Part shown: positions 25,522-34,315 of the stretch, one piece after another
How positions within the stretch are numbered: the stretch's first letter is position 1
How the letters are laid out: every line of letters begins with the position of its first letter
NCBI GenBank assembly: GCA_951812585.1
Contig: OX638318.1
Coordinates: 1,144,819-1,208,818 of the forward strand
Direction: 5' to 3'
Length of the DNA: 64,000 nt
Source: Rhodothermales bacterium
Lineage (GTDB): Bacteria; Bacteroidota; Rhodothermia; Rhodothermales; Bin80
Program-made: the position numbers and the translations under genes
Notes under the pieces: generated by a model
What the model saw: the letters and a program-made list of their open reading frames with translations, nothing else
Told to the model about the DNA's origin: nothing
Database searches by the model: none

Positions 25522-27519
25522 TTACGGTTGGGTTCGGTTGCGATGGGCGAGCAGGGTTTCCAGCACGAAAAGTCCCAGTACCGCCAGAATGGCAAAGCGC
25601 CACAGCTTGAGTTCCTGCTCTCTTTCCTCGTCGGTGTACGCGGCCGCCTGCGGCGCAGCTGTCCCGCCGCGCCCGCTTGCGATGGCGGCATACGTTTCCT
25701 CCGCGCCGCGCATGGTGAGGTCTGACTCGCGTGGATCTGCGTTGACAGAGAAATAATACGCATCATCGCGCAGCGCTGCCACATAGTGGCCCGGAGACGC
25801 TGTTTCCATAAAGAAGCCGGTCTCCGACGTATCCATGGCTACCTTGTACTGTTCAGAGGTCGGTGTCCCCACATCCCAGACGGCCCCGGCCGCGCCGGTG
25901 AGCGGAACTTTGTCTCCTACTATAAACGCCCGCTTCCGCTCCCGCAGCGCAGCGGCGTAGTTCACCATCTGATAAACGAGCGGCACAAAGAGTTCGTGCA
26001 GGGCCAGGTTCGACCAAGAGGTCCCGAAGCTGGACGTAAAGGCCAGTATGGCTCCCTTGCCCATGCGCCGCTCTATCAGCAGCGGGTCGCCGTTATCGTA
26101 GCGGGCGAGGACTGCAGCCCCTGCCTGCGGTACCACATGCACATAGGTGCGAAACTTCGGCCGGATGAGTGCGCTGGATCCCGCCAGGCCCGCAAAGATT
26201 TCATGCTGTGCATCGACCTGCCCGACAAAGGCCTCCGCGCCACCCGCGTCTTGGGCGCGCACGATGCTGGTCACCTGGCCGATACCTGTTTGGTCGAGCC
26301 CATAGCCGGTCTCTGCCAGTGCATCGCCAAAGGACAGCACGACGCAGCCGCCACCTTCGGCGAAACTCCGCAGGGCTGCAGCCTGCGCCGGCGTGAGGCG
26401 CGCCGTATTGGCTGCAAAGACGACATCGTGCCGAACAAATGCGGCGCCGGCAAGGCGCTGTCCGCGCGCGAAGTCAAACTGCGACTGCTCGGCCAGGTCG
26501 AAGGCGCTTCGCAGGTAGAAGGCATCGCGATCATCGGCCACCACCAGAATCGAAGGCCGTGCCGCCACCTCGTAGGTGAAGTAGTAGCGGTTGTCCGCAA
26601 GCAGCGCGTCGCTCTCGGTCGAAAGGTACCCCTGGTACAATCCGGGGCGCGGTGCCAGATGGTGAAACGCCACCCGCCCCCGCCCGGCGGTGGTGGATTC
26701 CTTCTGGTCCATGATGCGATCCTCAATGACCATGCTGATGGCATCGCCGCGCGCCTCAGTCACATAGCGGGCATCAAGGCGTGTGACCATACCTTCGCTC
26801 CGCTGTCGCATCGTCCGCGCGACATCTTCAAAGTACCGATTGGCCTGCTCTTCCGGTCCGACCTTGATGGGCTCAAACGTCACGCCGTCGGGTAGGGTGT
26901 ACTCGTCCATGGAGGCCGTAAATCCTGTGCGCTGCATATCCGAAATCAGCACCACGCGCTGCGCCGAGTGGCGCGCTTCCAAAAGGATGTCTTCGGCCAG
27001 TTGAAATGCAGGATAGAAGTCTGTCGCAAGGCTGCTCGCACGCAGGGCCGTGGCAGAGGCTTCAAGGCGCTGCCGGTCTCTGCTGAGCGGCGCCAGCTGC
27101 ACCGCTTCGCGGCTGAAGCCTACCAACGCCAGCTCATCTCCTGCAGACGATGCCGCAATGACCCGCCGGAGGGCATTCAGGGCCTCGTCAAAGGTGTCGC
27201 CGGCCTGCATGCTGAGCGACTGATCCACGAGGATCACGACGGATTCGTCCTTACGCTCGGGCACAAACGGCAGGCGCTCCCGCACGAGGAAGGGACGCGC
27301 GAAGGCCGCAGCCAGGAGTACGATCATGGCCATGCGGAGCACGAGCAGCAGGACATCGCGGAGCTTGCGGCGGCGTATGCGCTCCATGGGCGTGGCCGTA
27401 AGGAACATCAGTGAACTGAACGGCAGCTCCTTCGCCCTCATGCGGCGAACCAGGTGCAAAAGCACGGGCACCAGTGCTACGCCCGCGGCGGCTAGAAAGA
27501 GCGGCGTAAGAAATGACAC
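25522..27519 (-). CDS. BatA-type VWA membrane protein
   Basis: A 665-residue protein beginning with the BatA N-terminal domain: a first helix (LFLAAAGVALVPVLLHLVRR) and a second (VLLLVLRMAMIVLLAAAFAR), with the conserved LPFSSLMFL between them. A VWA domain follows with MIDAS start VVILVDQSLSMQAG (D-x-S-x-S). The C-terminal half is a GATase1-like/beta-rich region and a last helix near 640-660. It lies 3 bp after DUF58 and 3 bp before DUF4175. In related operons a MoxR AAA+ ATPase accompanies these proteins; none is seen here. Confidence 0.87.
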   Translation of the reverse strand: MSFLTPLFLAAAGVALVPVLLHLVRRMRAKELPFSSLMFLTATPMERIRRRKLRDVLLLVLRMAMIVLLAAAFARPFLVRERLPFVPERKDESVVILVDQSLSMQAGDTFDEALNALRRVIAASSAGDELALVGFSREAVQLAPLSRDRQRLEASATALRASSLATDFYPAFQLAEDILLEARHSAQRVVLISDMQRTGFTASMDEYTLPDGVTFEPIKVGPEEQANRYFEDVARTMRQRSEGMVTRLDARYVTEARGDAISMVIEDRIMDQKESTTAGRGRVAFHHLAPRPGLYQGYLSTESDALLADNRYYFTYEVAARPSILVVADDRDAFYLRSAFDLAEQSQFDFARGQRLAGAAFVRHDVVFAANTARLTPAQAAALRSFAEGGGCVVLSFGDALAETGYGLDQTGIGQVTSIVRAQDAGGAEAFVGQVDAQHEIFAGLAGSSALIRPKFRTYVHVVPQAGAAVLARYDNGDPLLIERRMGKGAILAFTSSFGTSWSNLALHELFVPLVYQMVNYAAALRERKRAFIVGDKVPLTGAAGAVWDVGTPTSEQYKVAMDTSETGFFMETASPGHYVAALRDDAYYFSVNADPRESDLTMRGAEETYAAIASGRGGTAAPQAAAYTDEEREQELKLWRFAILAVLGLFVLETLLAHRNRTQP

Positions 27520-27522
27520 GAC

Positions 27523-28422
27523 TCAGGTATGACGCCTGCCACGGGCGGCTAAGTATTCAAACAGCGCCCCATCCAGCGGCTGATCTGTGGTGATCAGCGT
27601 ATAGTCAATGCCGAGAAGCCCGCATGCACGCGCAATGCGATGCTGGAAGCGCTTAAAATTCTCTTGGTACAAGGCGCGAGCGCTCTTGCCTTCGACGAGT
27701 AGCTTTGCGCCGGTTTCGATGTCCTTGACATGCATGATGTCGTCAAAGTCAAAGGCGACTTCCTGCGGATCCAGCACATGAAAAATGAGGACTTCATGCC
27801 CGCTGAAGCGAAAGTGGCGCAGGGCATCAATAAGCTGGTCGGCATCCGAGAGCAGATCGCTTACCAGAACGATGAAGCCGCGTCGCTGCTGTTGCTCTGC
27901 GATGGTGTGCAGCGGCTTGTCAAAGGAGGTGGCGGCCCCCAGCGAGCGGTTGTCCAGCGCGGTCAGGAGGGTTTGCAAGTGGCCTTTGCTGCTGCGCGGG
28001 GGCAGGCTTTGCCGGATTTCGTCGTCAAAGAGCACGAGTCCGGCCGCATCGCGTTGCCGCACGGCCAGGTAGGCCAACGAAGCGATCAGATAGGTGGCAT
28101 AATCCAGCTTTGTCACCTCGTGAGATTGGTAGCCCATGGATCGGCTGGCGTCCAGCACCAGGTGCACGCGCGTGTTGGTTTCGCCTTCGAACTCCTTTAC
28201 GAGGTACCGGTCAGTGCGCGCATACACCTTCCAGTCCACGCGCCGCAGGTCGTCACCCGGCACGTAGGGGCGGTACTGCATGAAGTCCACGCTGAACCCT
28301 TTGTACGGGCTGCGGTGAAGTCCGGCAATAAAACCCTCTACCACGGCACGCGCCAAGAGCTCCAGACCCGAGAGGCGCGCCAGGACATGAGGCAGGATAA
28401 ATCGTGTCGCGGCCTGGGGCAT
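27523..28422 (-). CDS. DUF58-family protein
   Basis: A 299-residue protein with the DUF58 core motif RPYVPGDDLRRVDWKVYART near residues 51-70, then a VWA-like fold starting at VHLVLDASRSMGY. Family members are usually partners of MoxR ATPases and Bat-type VWA proteins. It is soluble as predicted, with no membrane helix. It is the first of five tightly packed genes; a 30-bp gap separates it from the upstream propeller gene. Confidence 0.92.
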   Translation of the reverse strand: MPQAATRFILPHVLARLSGLELLARAVVEGFIAGLHRSPYKGFSVDFMQYRPYVPGDDLRRVDWKVYARTDRYLVKEFEGETNTRVHLVLDASRSMGYQSHEVTKLDYATYLIASLAYLAVRQRDAAGLVLFDDEIRQSLPPRSSKGHLQTLLTALDNRSLGAATSFDKPLHTIAEQQQRRGFIVLVSDLLSDADQLIDALRHFRFSGHEVLIFHVLDPQEVAFDFDDIMHVKDIETGAKLLVEGKSARALYQENFKRFQHRIARACGLLGIDYTLITTDQPLDGALFEYLAARGRRHT

Positions 28423-28452
28423 AGCTGCGCTGGGATCGCTTGCAGGATCTCT

Positions 28453-29475
28453 TTATTTGACCGGCGTCGTTTTCCAGAAGGCGATGCCGCCGGCCTGCCG
28501 GCCCACATCGGCCGTGGCGATCCGCATCAGCGAATGTAAGTCAACAACGTCTACCGAACCGGGCTCGCTCCCGATGCCCTCCGCCGTTACAAACGCATAG
28601 TGCCCGTCTGGATCGATGGCTATGCCGTGCGGCAGTGGACGCGAACTCGCCAGGCGGGCGATTTCCGTTCCTGTACCTGCATCATACACTCCAATGGCCG
28701 CAGCGCCCTTGAGCGTCGCTATAATGTGGCGGCCATCCGGCGTAATCCCGAGGTTGTAGGGCGCGCCCACGGCCGCGATGCGTCGCGTTACCGTCCACTC
28801 GGCCAAGTCCACCTCGACGATGGCGTCTTCCCCGTTGTCGGCCACATAGACCCGGTCCGCGGTCGGGTGGTGTGCGACCCATGTGGGCTTCTTTCCTACC
28901 GGAAGTGATCGCAACACAACGAGCGACAGCGCGTCGATTTCATAAAGGGCACCGTCCATCATGGCCACCGAATAGTGCCTCGTGCCGTCGGGAGAAAGCC
29001 ACGAGCCGTGCGGCATGGTACCGGTCGGGATGCGGCCTACTTCGACCATGTGTTCCGTGTCCACCACCGACACTGTACTGGGATCCGTGGCGCCATGCAG
29101 GTTGTAGTTGACCACAAACAGCAGCCCTGTGGCCGCCGAGATCTGCATGGACGCTGGAAACAGATCCAGCACCGCGCGGCCCACCCGTTCATCCGTACCG
29201 GTCTGATACTTGTCCACCGATCCAAAGGGTTGCCCGTGCGCAATGGACACGTACCAGTGATCGCCGCCTGGGCTTACCGCAATGCCGTGCGGGCCTTCGA
29301 TTTCTGTGGGAATGTCGCCGACCGGAATGGTTTTGACGGCGTGCGCCGCTTGCCCGTCAAAGCGCACCAGGGCAACCGTATCGTCCGATTCGTTTGCCAC
29401 ATAGACGTAGTAGTCCTGCGCCTTGGCGCAATCGTAGGGCGCCGCTAGGAGCAGCACCGCTCCAAAGCGAACCAT
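28453..29475 (-). CDS. Exported YVTN-type beta-propeller protein
   Basis: I choose the ATG at 29475 because it opens a signal peptide (VRFGAVLLLAAPYDCAKAQ), giving 340 residues; earlier in-frame starts add only charged residues. The mature protein consists of repeats of a seven-bladed propeller with the YVTN-like consensus, for example YYVYVANESDDTVALV, DRVYVADNGEDAIVEVD and HYAFVTAEGIGSEPGSVDVV. These proteins act as surface or periplasmic binding modules; no catalytic residues are visible. It precedes the DUF58 operon in the same direction. Confidence 0.8.
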   Translation of the reverse strand: MVRFGAVLLLAAPYDCAKAQDYYVYVANESDDTVALVRFDGQAAHAVKTIPVGDIPTEIEGPHGIAVSPGGDHWYVSIAHGQPFGSVDKYQTGTDERVGRAVLDLFPASMQISAATGLLFVVNYNLHGATDPSTVSVVDTEHMVEVGRIPTGTMPHGSWLSPDGTRHYSVAMMDGALYEIDALSLVVLRSLPVGKKPTWVAHHPTADRVYVADNGEDAIVEVDLAEWTVTRRIAAVGAPYNLGITPDGRHIIATLKGAAAIGVYDAGTGTEIARLASSRPLPHGIAIDPDGHYAFVTAEGIGSEPGSVDVVDLHSLMRIATADVGRQAGGIAFWKTTPVK

Positions 29476-29651
29476 CGTTGCCCAGCCCTTTGTAGTTTGT
29501 ATGGGTGTGCGTCCGCAGGCCATGCTGCTCAAGGCAGGGCGGGAGGCCCCTTGAATGGTGCAAAAGCGCGTCACGCCGTACCGCTGCTAGCGCCTTCAGG
29601 GCCATGGCAAGCGTCGCTTCCTTGCATATCCCTGTGCGTGCAGTCGCGCCT

Positions 29652-30389
29652 ATGAGTTCCTTTCTTTTCTACTGTACGTCCCGCGCACGGTTGCCGTTGC
29701 TCGCCGACCAGGGCGTAAGGGACGCACGCTTGTGGCGCACGCTTGGATTGGCGCAGAAGGCATGTGCCGAGGCCATCCTTGTCGTGGATGGTGATGCCAT
29801 TGACGATGCGGCCGGCGACGGGCCCACGCTGCGCGCCGCACATGTGCCGCCCGCGGCGTTCAAGAATGCGTGGCCATACTTGCCTGTGGCCCGTGTCATC
29901 GCAGCAGGCGGCGTGGTTTTGCGGACTGGTGTGCAGCCTCGGGAGGTGTTGCTCATTCGCCGCCATGGACTGTGGGATTTGCCCAAAGGCAAATGCAACG
30001 CCGGTGAGGATCTTCAGGCATGCGCGCTGCGCGAAGTGCAGGAAGAGACCGGTGTACGCACACTGGCGGCGCATTCCTGTGTCGGGACGACCACGCATGG
30101 CTATCCGCACCGCAGCCGGTACCATGTGAAGCTGACTTACTGGTACGCGATGCAAAGTCCTGATACCGACTTTACACCGCAGTCCGACGAGCACATCACG
30201 GCTGTGTGCTGGAAGCCGTGGAAGGAGTCCCAGGCCCTCGTGGGCTACCCCACCCTGCGCCAGCTCCTCGGCGGCATCAATCCGCGTGAATTCGCGCCCC
30301 CACAGGCAGTCCCGTCGCACCCTGGGGCCCGCAATCTGCTCGCCGACAGCACTTCAGCAACCGTCGCAGGCGCTCCCCCCGTGCGCTAG
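29652..30389 (+). CDS. Nudix hydrolase
   Basis: Taking the ATG at 29652 (MSSFLFYCTSRARLPLL) gives 245 residues; upstream in-frame starts lack protein-like sequence. The full Nudix box (G-x5-E-x7-R-E-U-x-E-E-x-G-U) is present: GKCNAGEDLQACALREVQEE followed by TGV. It binds a divalent metal and hydrolyses a nucleoside-diphosphate-linked substrate; WDLPKGKC just before the box is common in (di)nucleotide polyphosphate hydrolases. The last 30 residues are low in structure and lie at the edge of the mobile-DNA region starting at 30390, so the original C-terminus may have been replaced. Confidence 0.88.
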   Translation: MSSFLFYCTSRARLPLLADQGVRDARLWRTLGLAQKACAEAILVVDGDAIDDAAGDGPTLRAAHVPPAAFKNAWPYLPVARVIAAGGVVLRTGVQPREVLLIRRHGLWDLPKGKCNAGEDLQACALREVQEETGVRTLAAHSCVGTTTHGYPHRSRYHVKLTYWYAMQSPDTDFTPQSDEHITAVCWKPWKESQALVGYPTLRQLLGGINPREFAPPQAVPSHPGARNLLADSTSATVAGAPPVR

Positions 30390-30845
30390 CGCGGCGGATG
30401 CGCCCATAGCGTGCGGGCCGGAAAGGCGCGCGGGGCGCTCTGGGACGAGATCGACTTGGAGGCGGGCGTGTGGACCATCCCGGCGTCGAGGATGAAGACC
30501 GGGCGCGAGTTCTCCGTTCCGTTGAGCACGGGCGTGCTCGGCGTACTCGACCGGGTGCGGGCGCTGTCTCCCGACTCGTCGCTGGCGTTTCCGTCGAGAA
30601 CCAGCGGGGTGTTGCCGAGGAACGTGCCGGGGCGCGTGCTTCGGCGAGCCGGTGTCGCTTCGGCGGTTCACGGGTTCCGTTCGAGCGCGCGGTCGTGGAT
30701 GGCCGAGACCGGTGTCCCGGCAGAGGTAGCGGAGGCCTGCCTCGCTCATGTGCCGCGCAGCCCGGTCGTTCAGGCGTATCAGCGGTCCGATCTGCTGGAG
30801 CGCCGCGCACAGGTTCTCCAAGCGTGGAGCGATTACATCACATAG
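30390..30845 (+). pseudogene. C-terminal remnant of a phage-type tyrosine integrase
   Basis: An open frame with no proper start encodes the last ~150 residues of a phage integrase. It has ARGALWDEIDLEAGVWTIPA (catalytic domain, following the lost first Arg region), SRMKTGREFSVPLS, the H-x-x-R block VHGFRSSARSWMAETG, and near the end VVQAYQRSDLLERRAQVLQA, where the catalytic Tyr sits (AYQR). The arm-binding and core-binding domains and the first catalytic Arg are missing. The fragment abuts the Nudix gene and marks the left border of an island carrying the S9 peptidase. Confidence 0.8.
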
Positions 30846-31017
30846 CTTAGGCCGCCGGGCGGACTAAGTCATAGCTTCCGCAGGCGGAGATCAGAAATCG
30901 TGAACAGAAACGCTGTTGAGCAATTCTGGGCTTGCCCAGGCCGGGCACTAGCACCAGTCATGTGCGCTTGGTCCAGCCCGACGACTTACCGGAGAACGAT
31001 GCGATCGCGCACCTGCT

Positions 31018-33330
31018 TCACCTCTCCCCCATCCTATAGTCCGTCGGCGGCTCAGCCCCTAGCAGGTGCCTCACGAAATAGTCCCACCTCCTCCGAGTCA
31101 TGTAGTTGTCGGCATCGCCAAACAACCCGTGCCGAGCGTTCGGGAAGAGGATTAGGTCGAAGTCCTTGTTCGCGGCGATCAAGGCGTCCACCAGAAGCAG
31201 GGTTCCGTATGGTGGGACGTTGTCGTCCAGCATACCGTGCGTGATCAGCAGTTTGCCCTTGAGGTTACCGGCCAGTAGCTGGTTCGCCTGGTTGTCGTAA
31301 TTCGTCGTGCCGTCCGGGTACTCCGCCAGCAGCCCCTGCCATTTCTCGCCCCAGTCGTCCTCGTAGTTGCGGTTGTCGTGATTGCCCGATTGGGCCACCG
31401 CGACCTTGAAGAAGTCCGGATACCGAAGAATGGCGTCAGCCGCGGCGTATCCTCCACCGGAACCTCCGTATATGCCTACTCGGTCGATGTCGATCCACGG
31501 GTGTCGTTCCGCCAACTGCTTCATCCCAGCAATGTGATCGGGGAGCCCGTTATCTCCCATGTTCCCGTAGTACGCCTCGTGAAAGGACTTGGAGCGCTTC
31601 GGCGTCCCCATGGCATCCAGTGCCAACACGATGAAACCCAGTTCCGCGAGTGCCCGCTCGGACTTTTGCGGCCAGAATTGCCGAGTTCCCACACTCCCCG
31701 TTGAGGGTCCCGGGTAGATGTGGTTGATGATGGGGTACTTCTTCGACGGATCGAAGTGGCTCGGCCGCCACATCAGTCCGTAAAGATCCGTCTTGCCGTC
31801 CCGGGCCTTGACCGAGAACGGGATCGGGGGATGCCACCCGATCTCCAGGATCCGGGATATGTCGGCTTCTTCAAGCGGCATCACCAGGTCGCCTTTCATG
31901 TCCCGCACGACCGTACGGGTAGGTAGCACCGGGGTCTCGATCCGGTCGATGAAGTAGTTGCCGCCGGGAGAGAGGGTGACCGTATGGTTCGCGCTGTCGG
32001 GGGTCAGTAGCTTGACCCCTGAACCGTCCAGTCCCACACGGTAGAGGTACTCGAAGTATGGGTCGCCCAGTTCACGCCCATTGCCCACGAAGTAGACGAC
32101 CCGTTCGTCCTCGTCCACGCGCAGCACGTCGAGGACGTTCCACTCCCCACCGGTGACCTGATTCTTCAGGCTGCCGGTTTCGAGATCGTAGAGATACAAA
32201 TGCCCCCAGTCGTCCCGCTGGGAGTGCCAGAGGATCTCGCTGCTCGCCGGGAGGAGACGCCAATTGGCTTGCCAGACTCCCGTATTGACGAAAGTCTCGG
32301 CTCGTTCGACGAAAAGGTCTCTCACTTCTCCAGATTCGGGGTCGGCGACGCGGACGGTGGCTTCCTTGTGGTCGCGCGAGGTGGAGACGAAGAAAAGCTG
32401 GGATCCATCGGCGCTCCACTCGACATCGGCAAAGCCCCCGCCGCAGAAGATGTGGTCGCACACCGAGGAGCGGTGAGGGTCGGGGGGTATCTGCAGGCGC
32501 ACGACGCGACTCTCGTCAGGAGCGTCCACGTCGATCACGACCCGCTCAATGCGGAAGATGACGCTGTCCCCAGGAAGAGGATACCGCCACGCTTCCAGTT
32601 CCGGATGCCCGACATTCGTGGACACCAGATACATCATCCCGACACCCCGCGCGTCGTGCTGGAAGGTGGCGATCCTGCGAGAATCGGGCGACCAACTGAG
32701 GACCGGCCGGGGACTGCGCGCCCAGCCCGCGTTGTTGGTGGCGTAACCGAAGTCCTCGATGCCATCGGAGGTGAGTCGGGTTTCGTCGCCCGTCTCCAGG
32801 TTGCGGACCCAGAGGTTGTGATCGCGAATGAAGGCGGTCAGGCGGCCGTCAGGTGAGGTCACTCCGGGACCTCGGGGGGATGGGGCTGCCGCCGTGGGGT
32901 CGGTCTCTTCCCGACACTGGTAGGCTCGGAGGTCGCAGCGGTAAAATCCTTCCCGTAGTTGCAGGTGGACTGAATCCGAATCGCGCTCCAAATGGATACT
33001 CCGAACGGGAAGGGCAAAGGGATCGGGGGCAGCGCCGGAGGCTTCTCGCAGTGCCTCTGCCAGCCGCGCGTGATCGAAAGCGACACGGCGGATCCCGGCG
33101 GACGGGTCCGCCAGCATGTACTCGCCGCCGTCCCGGGTGGAGATCCGGTACCAGAACCTGTCGCCGTCCAGCCAGTTCGGAGTTACCCACCAACGCATCA
33201 TCATCGGAGCCGTGTAGAGGAGCCGTTCCGCACGAGCGTAGTCCTCGGCTGTGAGAGCTTCCTGGGCCTGGGTGGTGAAGGTTGGGGAAACAAGGTTCAC
33301 GCCGAGGAGGATTGCCAGGGTTCGAATCAT
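31018..33330 (-). CDS. Dipeptidyl-peptidase IV-type serine peptidase (family S9B)
   Basis: A 770-residue exported peptidase with signal peptide (LAILLGVNLVSPTFTTQAQ) and a strong ribosome-binding site (AAGGAAAGG, 8 bp before the ATG). Residues ~30-500 form the DPP-IV propeller (TSPDGRLTAFIRDHNLWVRN, SWSPDSRRIATFQHDARGVG). The C-terminal alpha/beta hydrolase has Ser624 in GGSGGGYAA, Asp702 in MLDDNVPP and His734 in NARHGL, with spacing matching human DPP-IV. It cleaves X-Pro-type dipeptides from peptides in the periplasm or outside. It stands alone between an integrase fragment and transposase remnants, so it is probably an acquired cargo gene. Confidence 0.93.
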   Translation of the reverse strand: MIRTLAILLGVNLVSPTFTTQAQEALTAEDYARAERLLYTAPMMMRWWVTPNWLDGDRFWYRISTRDGGEYMLADPSAGIRRVAFDHARLAEALREASGAAPDPFALPVRSIHLERDSDSVHLQLREGFYRCDLRAYQCREETDPTAAAPSPRGPGVTSPDGRLTAFIRDHNLWVRNLETGDETRLTSDGIEDFGYATNNAGWARSPRPVLSWSPDSRRIATFQHDARGVGMMYLVSTNVGHPELEAWRYPLPGDSVIFRIERVVIDVDAPDESRVVRLQIPPDPHRSSVCDHIFCGGGFADVEWSADGSQLFFVSTSRDHKEATVRVADPESGEVRDLFVERAETFVNTGVWQANWRLLPASSEILWHSQRDDWGHLYLYDLETGSLKNQVTGGEWNVLDVLRVDEDERVVYFVGNGRELGDPYFEYLYRVGLDGSGVKLLTPDSANHTVTLSPGGNYFIDRIETPVLPTRTVVRDMKGDLVMPLEEADISRILEIGWHPPIPFSVKARDGKTDLYGLMWRPSHFDPSKKYPIINHIYPGPSTGSVGTRQFWPQKSERALAELGFIVLALDAMGTPKRSKSFHEAYYGNMGDNGLPDHIAGMKQLAERHPWIDIDRVGIYGGSGGGYAAADAILRYPDFFKVAVAQSGNHDNRNYEDDWGEKWQGLLAEYPDGTTNYDNQANQLLAGNLKGKLLITHGMLDDNVPPYGTLLLVDALIAANKDFDLILFPNARHGLFGDADNYMTRRRWDYFVRHLLGAEPPTDYRMGER

Positions 33331-33459
33331 TGAGGACCTTTCCTTGCTTCGTGCTCTTGTAGGTGCTCACGCCTCAGCTTCTCCTCGGCGTTGAACTCTC
33401 CGCCCCGGATATCCACTAGCAGGCCGTGGAAGAAGTGGCCCGCCGGGGAGCCGGTTGTG

Positions 33460-33750
33460 GAAGCGGTAAGAACGACATGATCGCGGTTTTGTTGTGCAAG
33501 AGGCGGCCGCCGCTGCGAGGCCCTGCAGGCCACGCGGGGTGCCGAAGCCGAAGCATGTGCGCATCACCAGCGAAAGGTTGAAGGCCGCGGCGTGAACGAG
33601 CGTCCGTTTCGGATCTCCTCCTGCCCGCGAACGTGGACGCGGCGCAACCCTCCGCTTCCGAGCAGGTGTGCGAACGTCCGCTCCAGCTTCTCCCCGCGCT
33701 CGCGCAGCAGCCGCTTTCCCCGCTTGCCCTTCCAGTTCCGGCGGCCCTAC
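33460..33750 (-). pseudogene. Frameshifted 3' end of a DDE transposase
   Basis: Two overlapping frames together give a recognizable transposase tail. One has GKRLLRERGEKLERTFAHLL and GSGGLRRVHVRGQEEI; after a frameshift the other has RTLVHAAAFNLSLVMRTCFG and FGTPRGLQGLAA. The order (ERTFAH...GG-x-RR-x-H-x-RG...LVHAAAFNL...GTPRGLQ) is the C-terminal pattern of a widespread DDE transposase type. No intact gene remains. It is just upstream of the S9 peptidase. Confidence 0.7.
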
Positions 33751-33780
33751 GTGAAGCTGTCGAGAGAGTGAGGAAGCTGT

Positions 33781-34002
33781 ATGACAGACTTGGAGCGGCG
33801 GCTGATGGCGGCCTTGGAGAGGTTGTCCGCGCAGTGCGGGAAGGAACAGCGGCGGCAGTCCGGGCAGGTCGAAGCCTTGCGGCGGCAGGTCGAGCGGCTG
33901 AGCGGGGAGAACGAAGCCTTGCAGATGTGAATCGAGCGACTCGACGGGCAAGTGACACGCTTGGCCGAGTGCTACGGGACGCTCGCTGCGACCTTGTGCT
34001 GA
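33781..34002 (+). pseudogene. Interrupted MbeD/MobD-like coiled-coil gene
   Basis: From the ATG at 33781 (MTDLERRLMAALERLSAQ) the frame has 49 codons, an in-frame TGA at 33928-33930, then continues open (IERLDGQVTRLAECYGTLAA) to a TGA at 34000. The heptad-rich sequence (QVEALRRQVERLSGENEALQ) resembles the small mobilization proteins MbeD/MobD of mobilizable plasmids. Read through, it gives a 73-residue protein plus the stop position. It is probably a decayed remnant of a mobilizable element. Confidence 0.5.
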
Positions 34003-34315
34003 TGGTGACGGTAATGCGCCAGCGCGGGCCGCACGACCGCGATCATGGTCCAAGCCGCTGATGAACGACTCCGTCAGCGGGAGCGGCGGGCCGACTTCCC
34101 CTCAGGGTGCGTCGTGAAGACAATTCCGGCACGAATCCCCACCCGCGGCCGATGCTCGAATCGCTCGAAAACCGTCCGGCGACTTCCGATGCAGTCGCCT
34201 GGATTCCAGCACAGAATCGGATATCTAAAGTGATACAGCAGTCGATTCGATGTACGCTAATCTGTTGTGTACCCAAAAGTTGCGTTTTTTTTTCGAGCAG
34301 TCCATCACGGACTTT
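34003..34315. other. Spacer with remnant DNA and a hairpin next to rnd
   Basis: No intact gene. Near the right end AGTCC ATCAC GGACT (34299-34313) forms a 5-bp hairpin flanked by T5 at 34313-34317 on the + strand and by a run of nine T at 34285-34293. It could be a weak terminator for + strand transcription out of the island. For the leftward rnd transcript the homopolymer is A, which does not fit. Confidence 0.3.
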
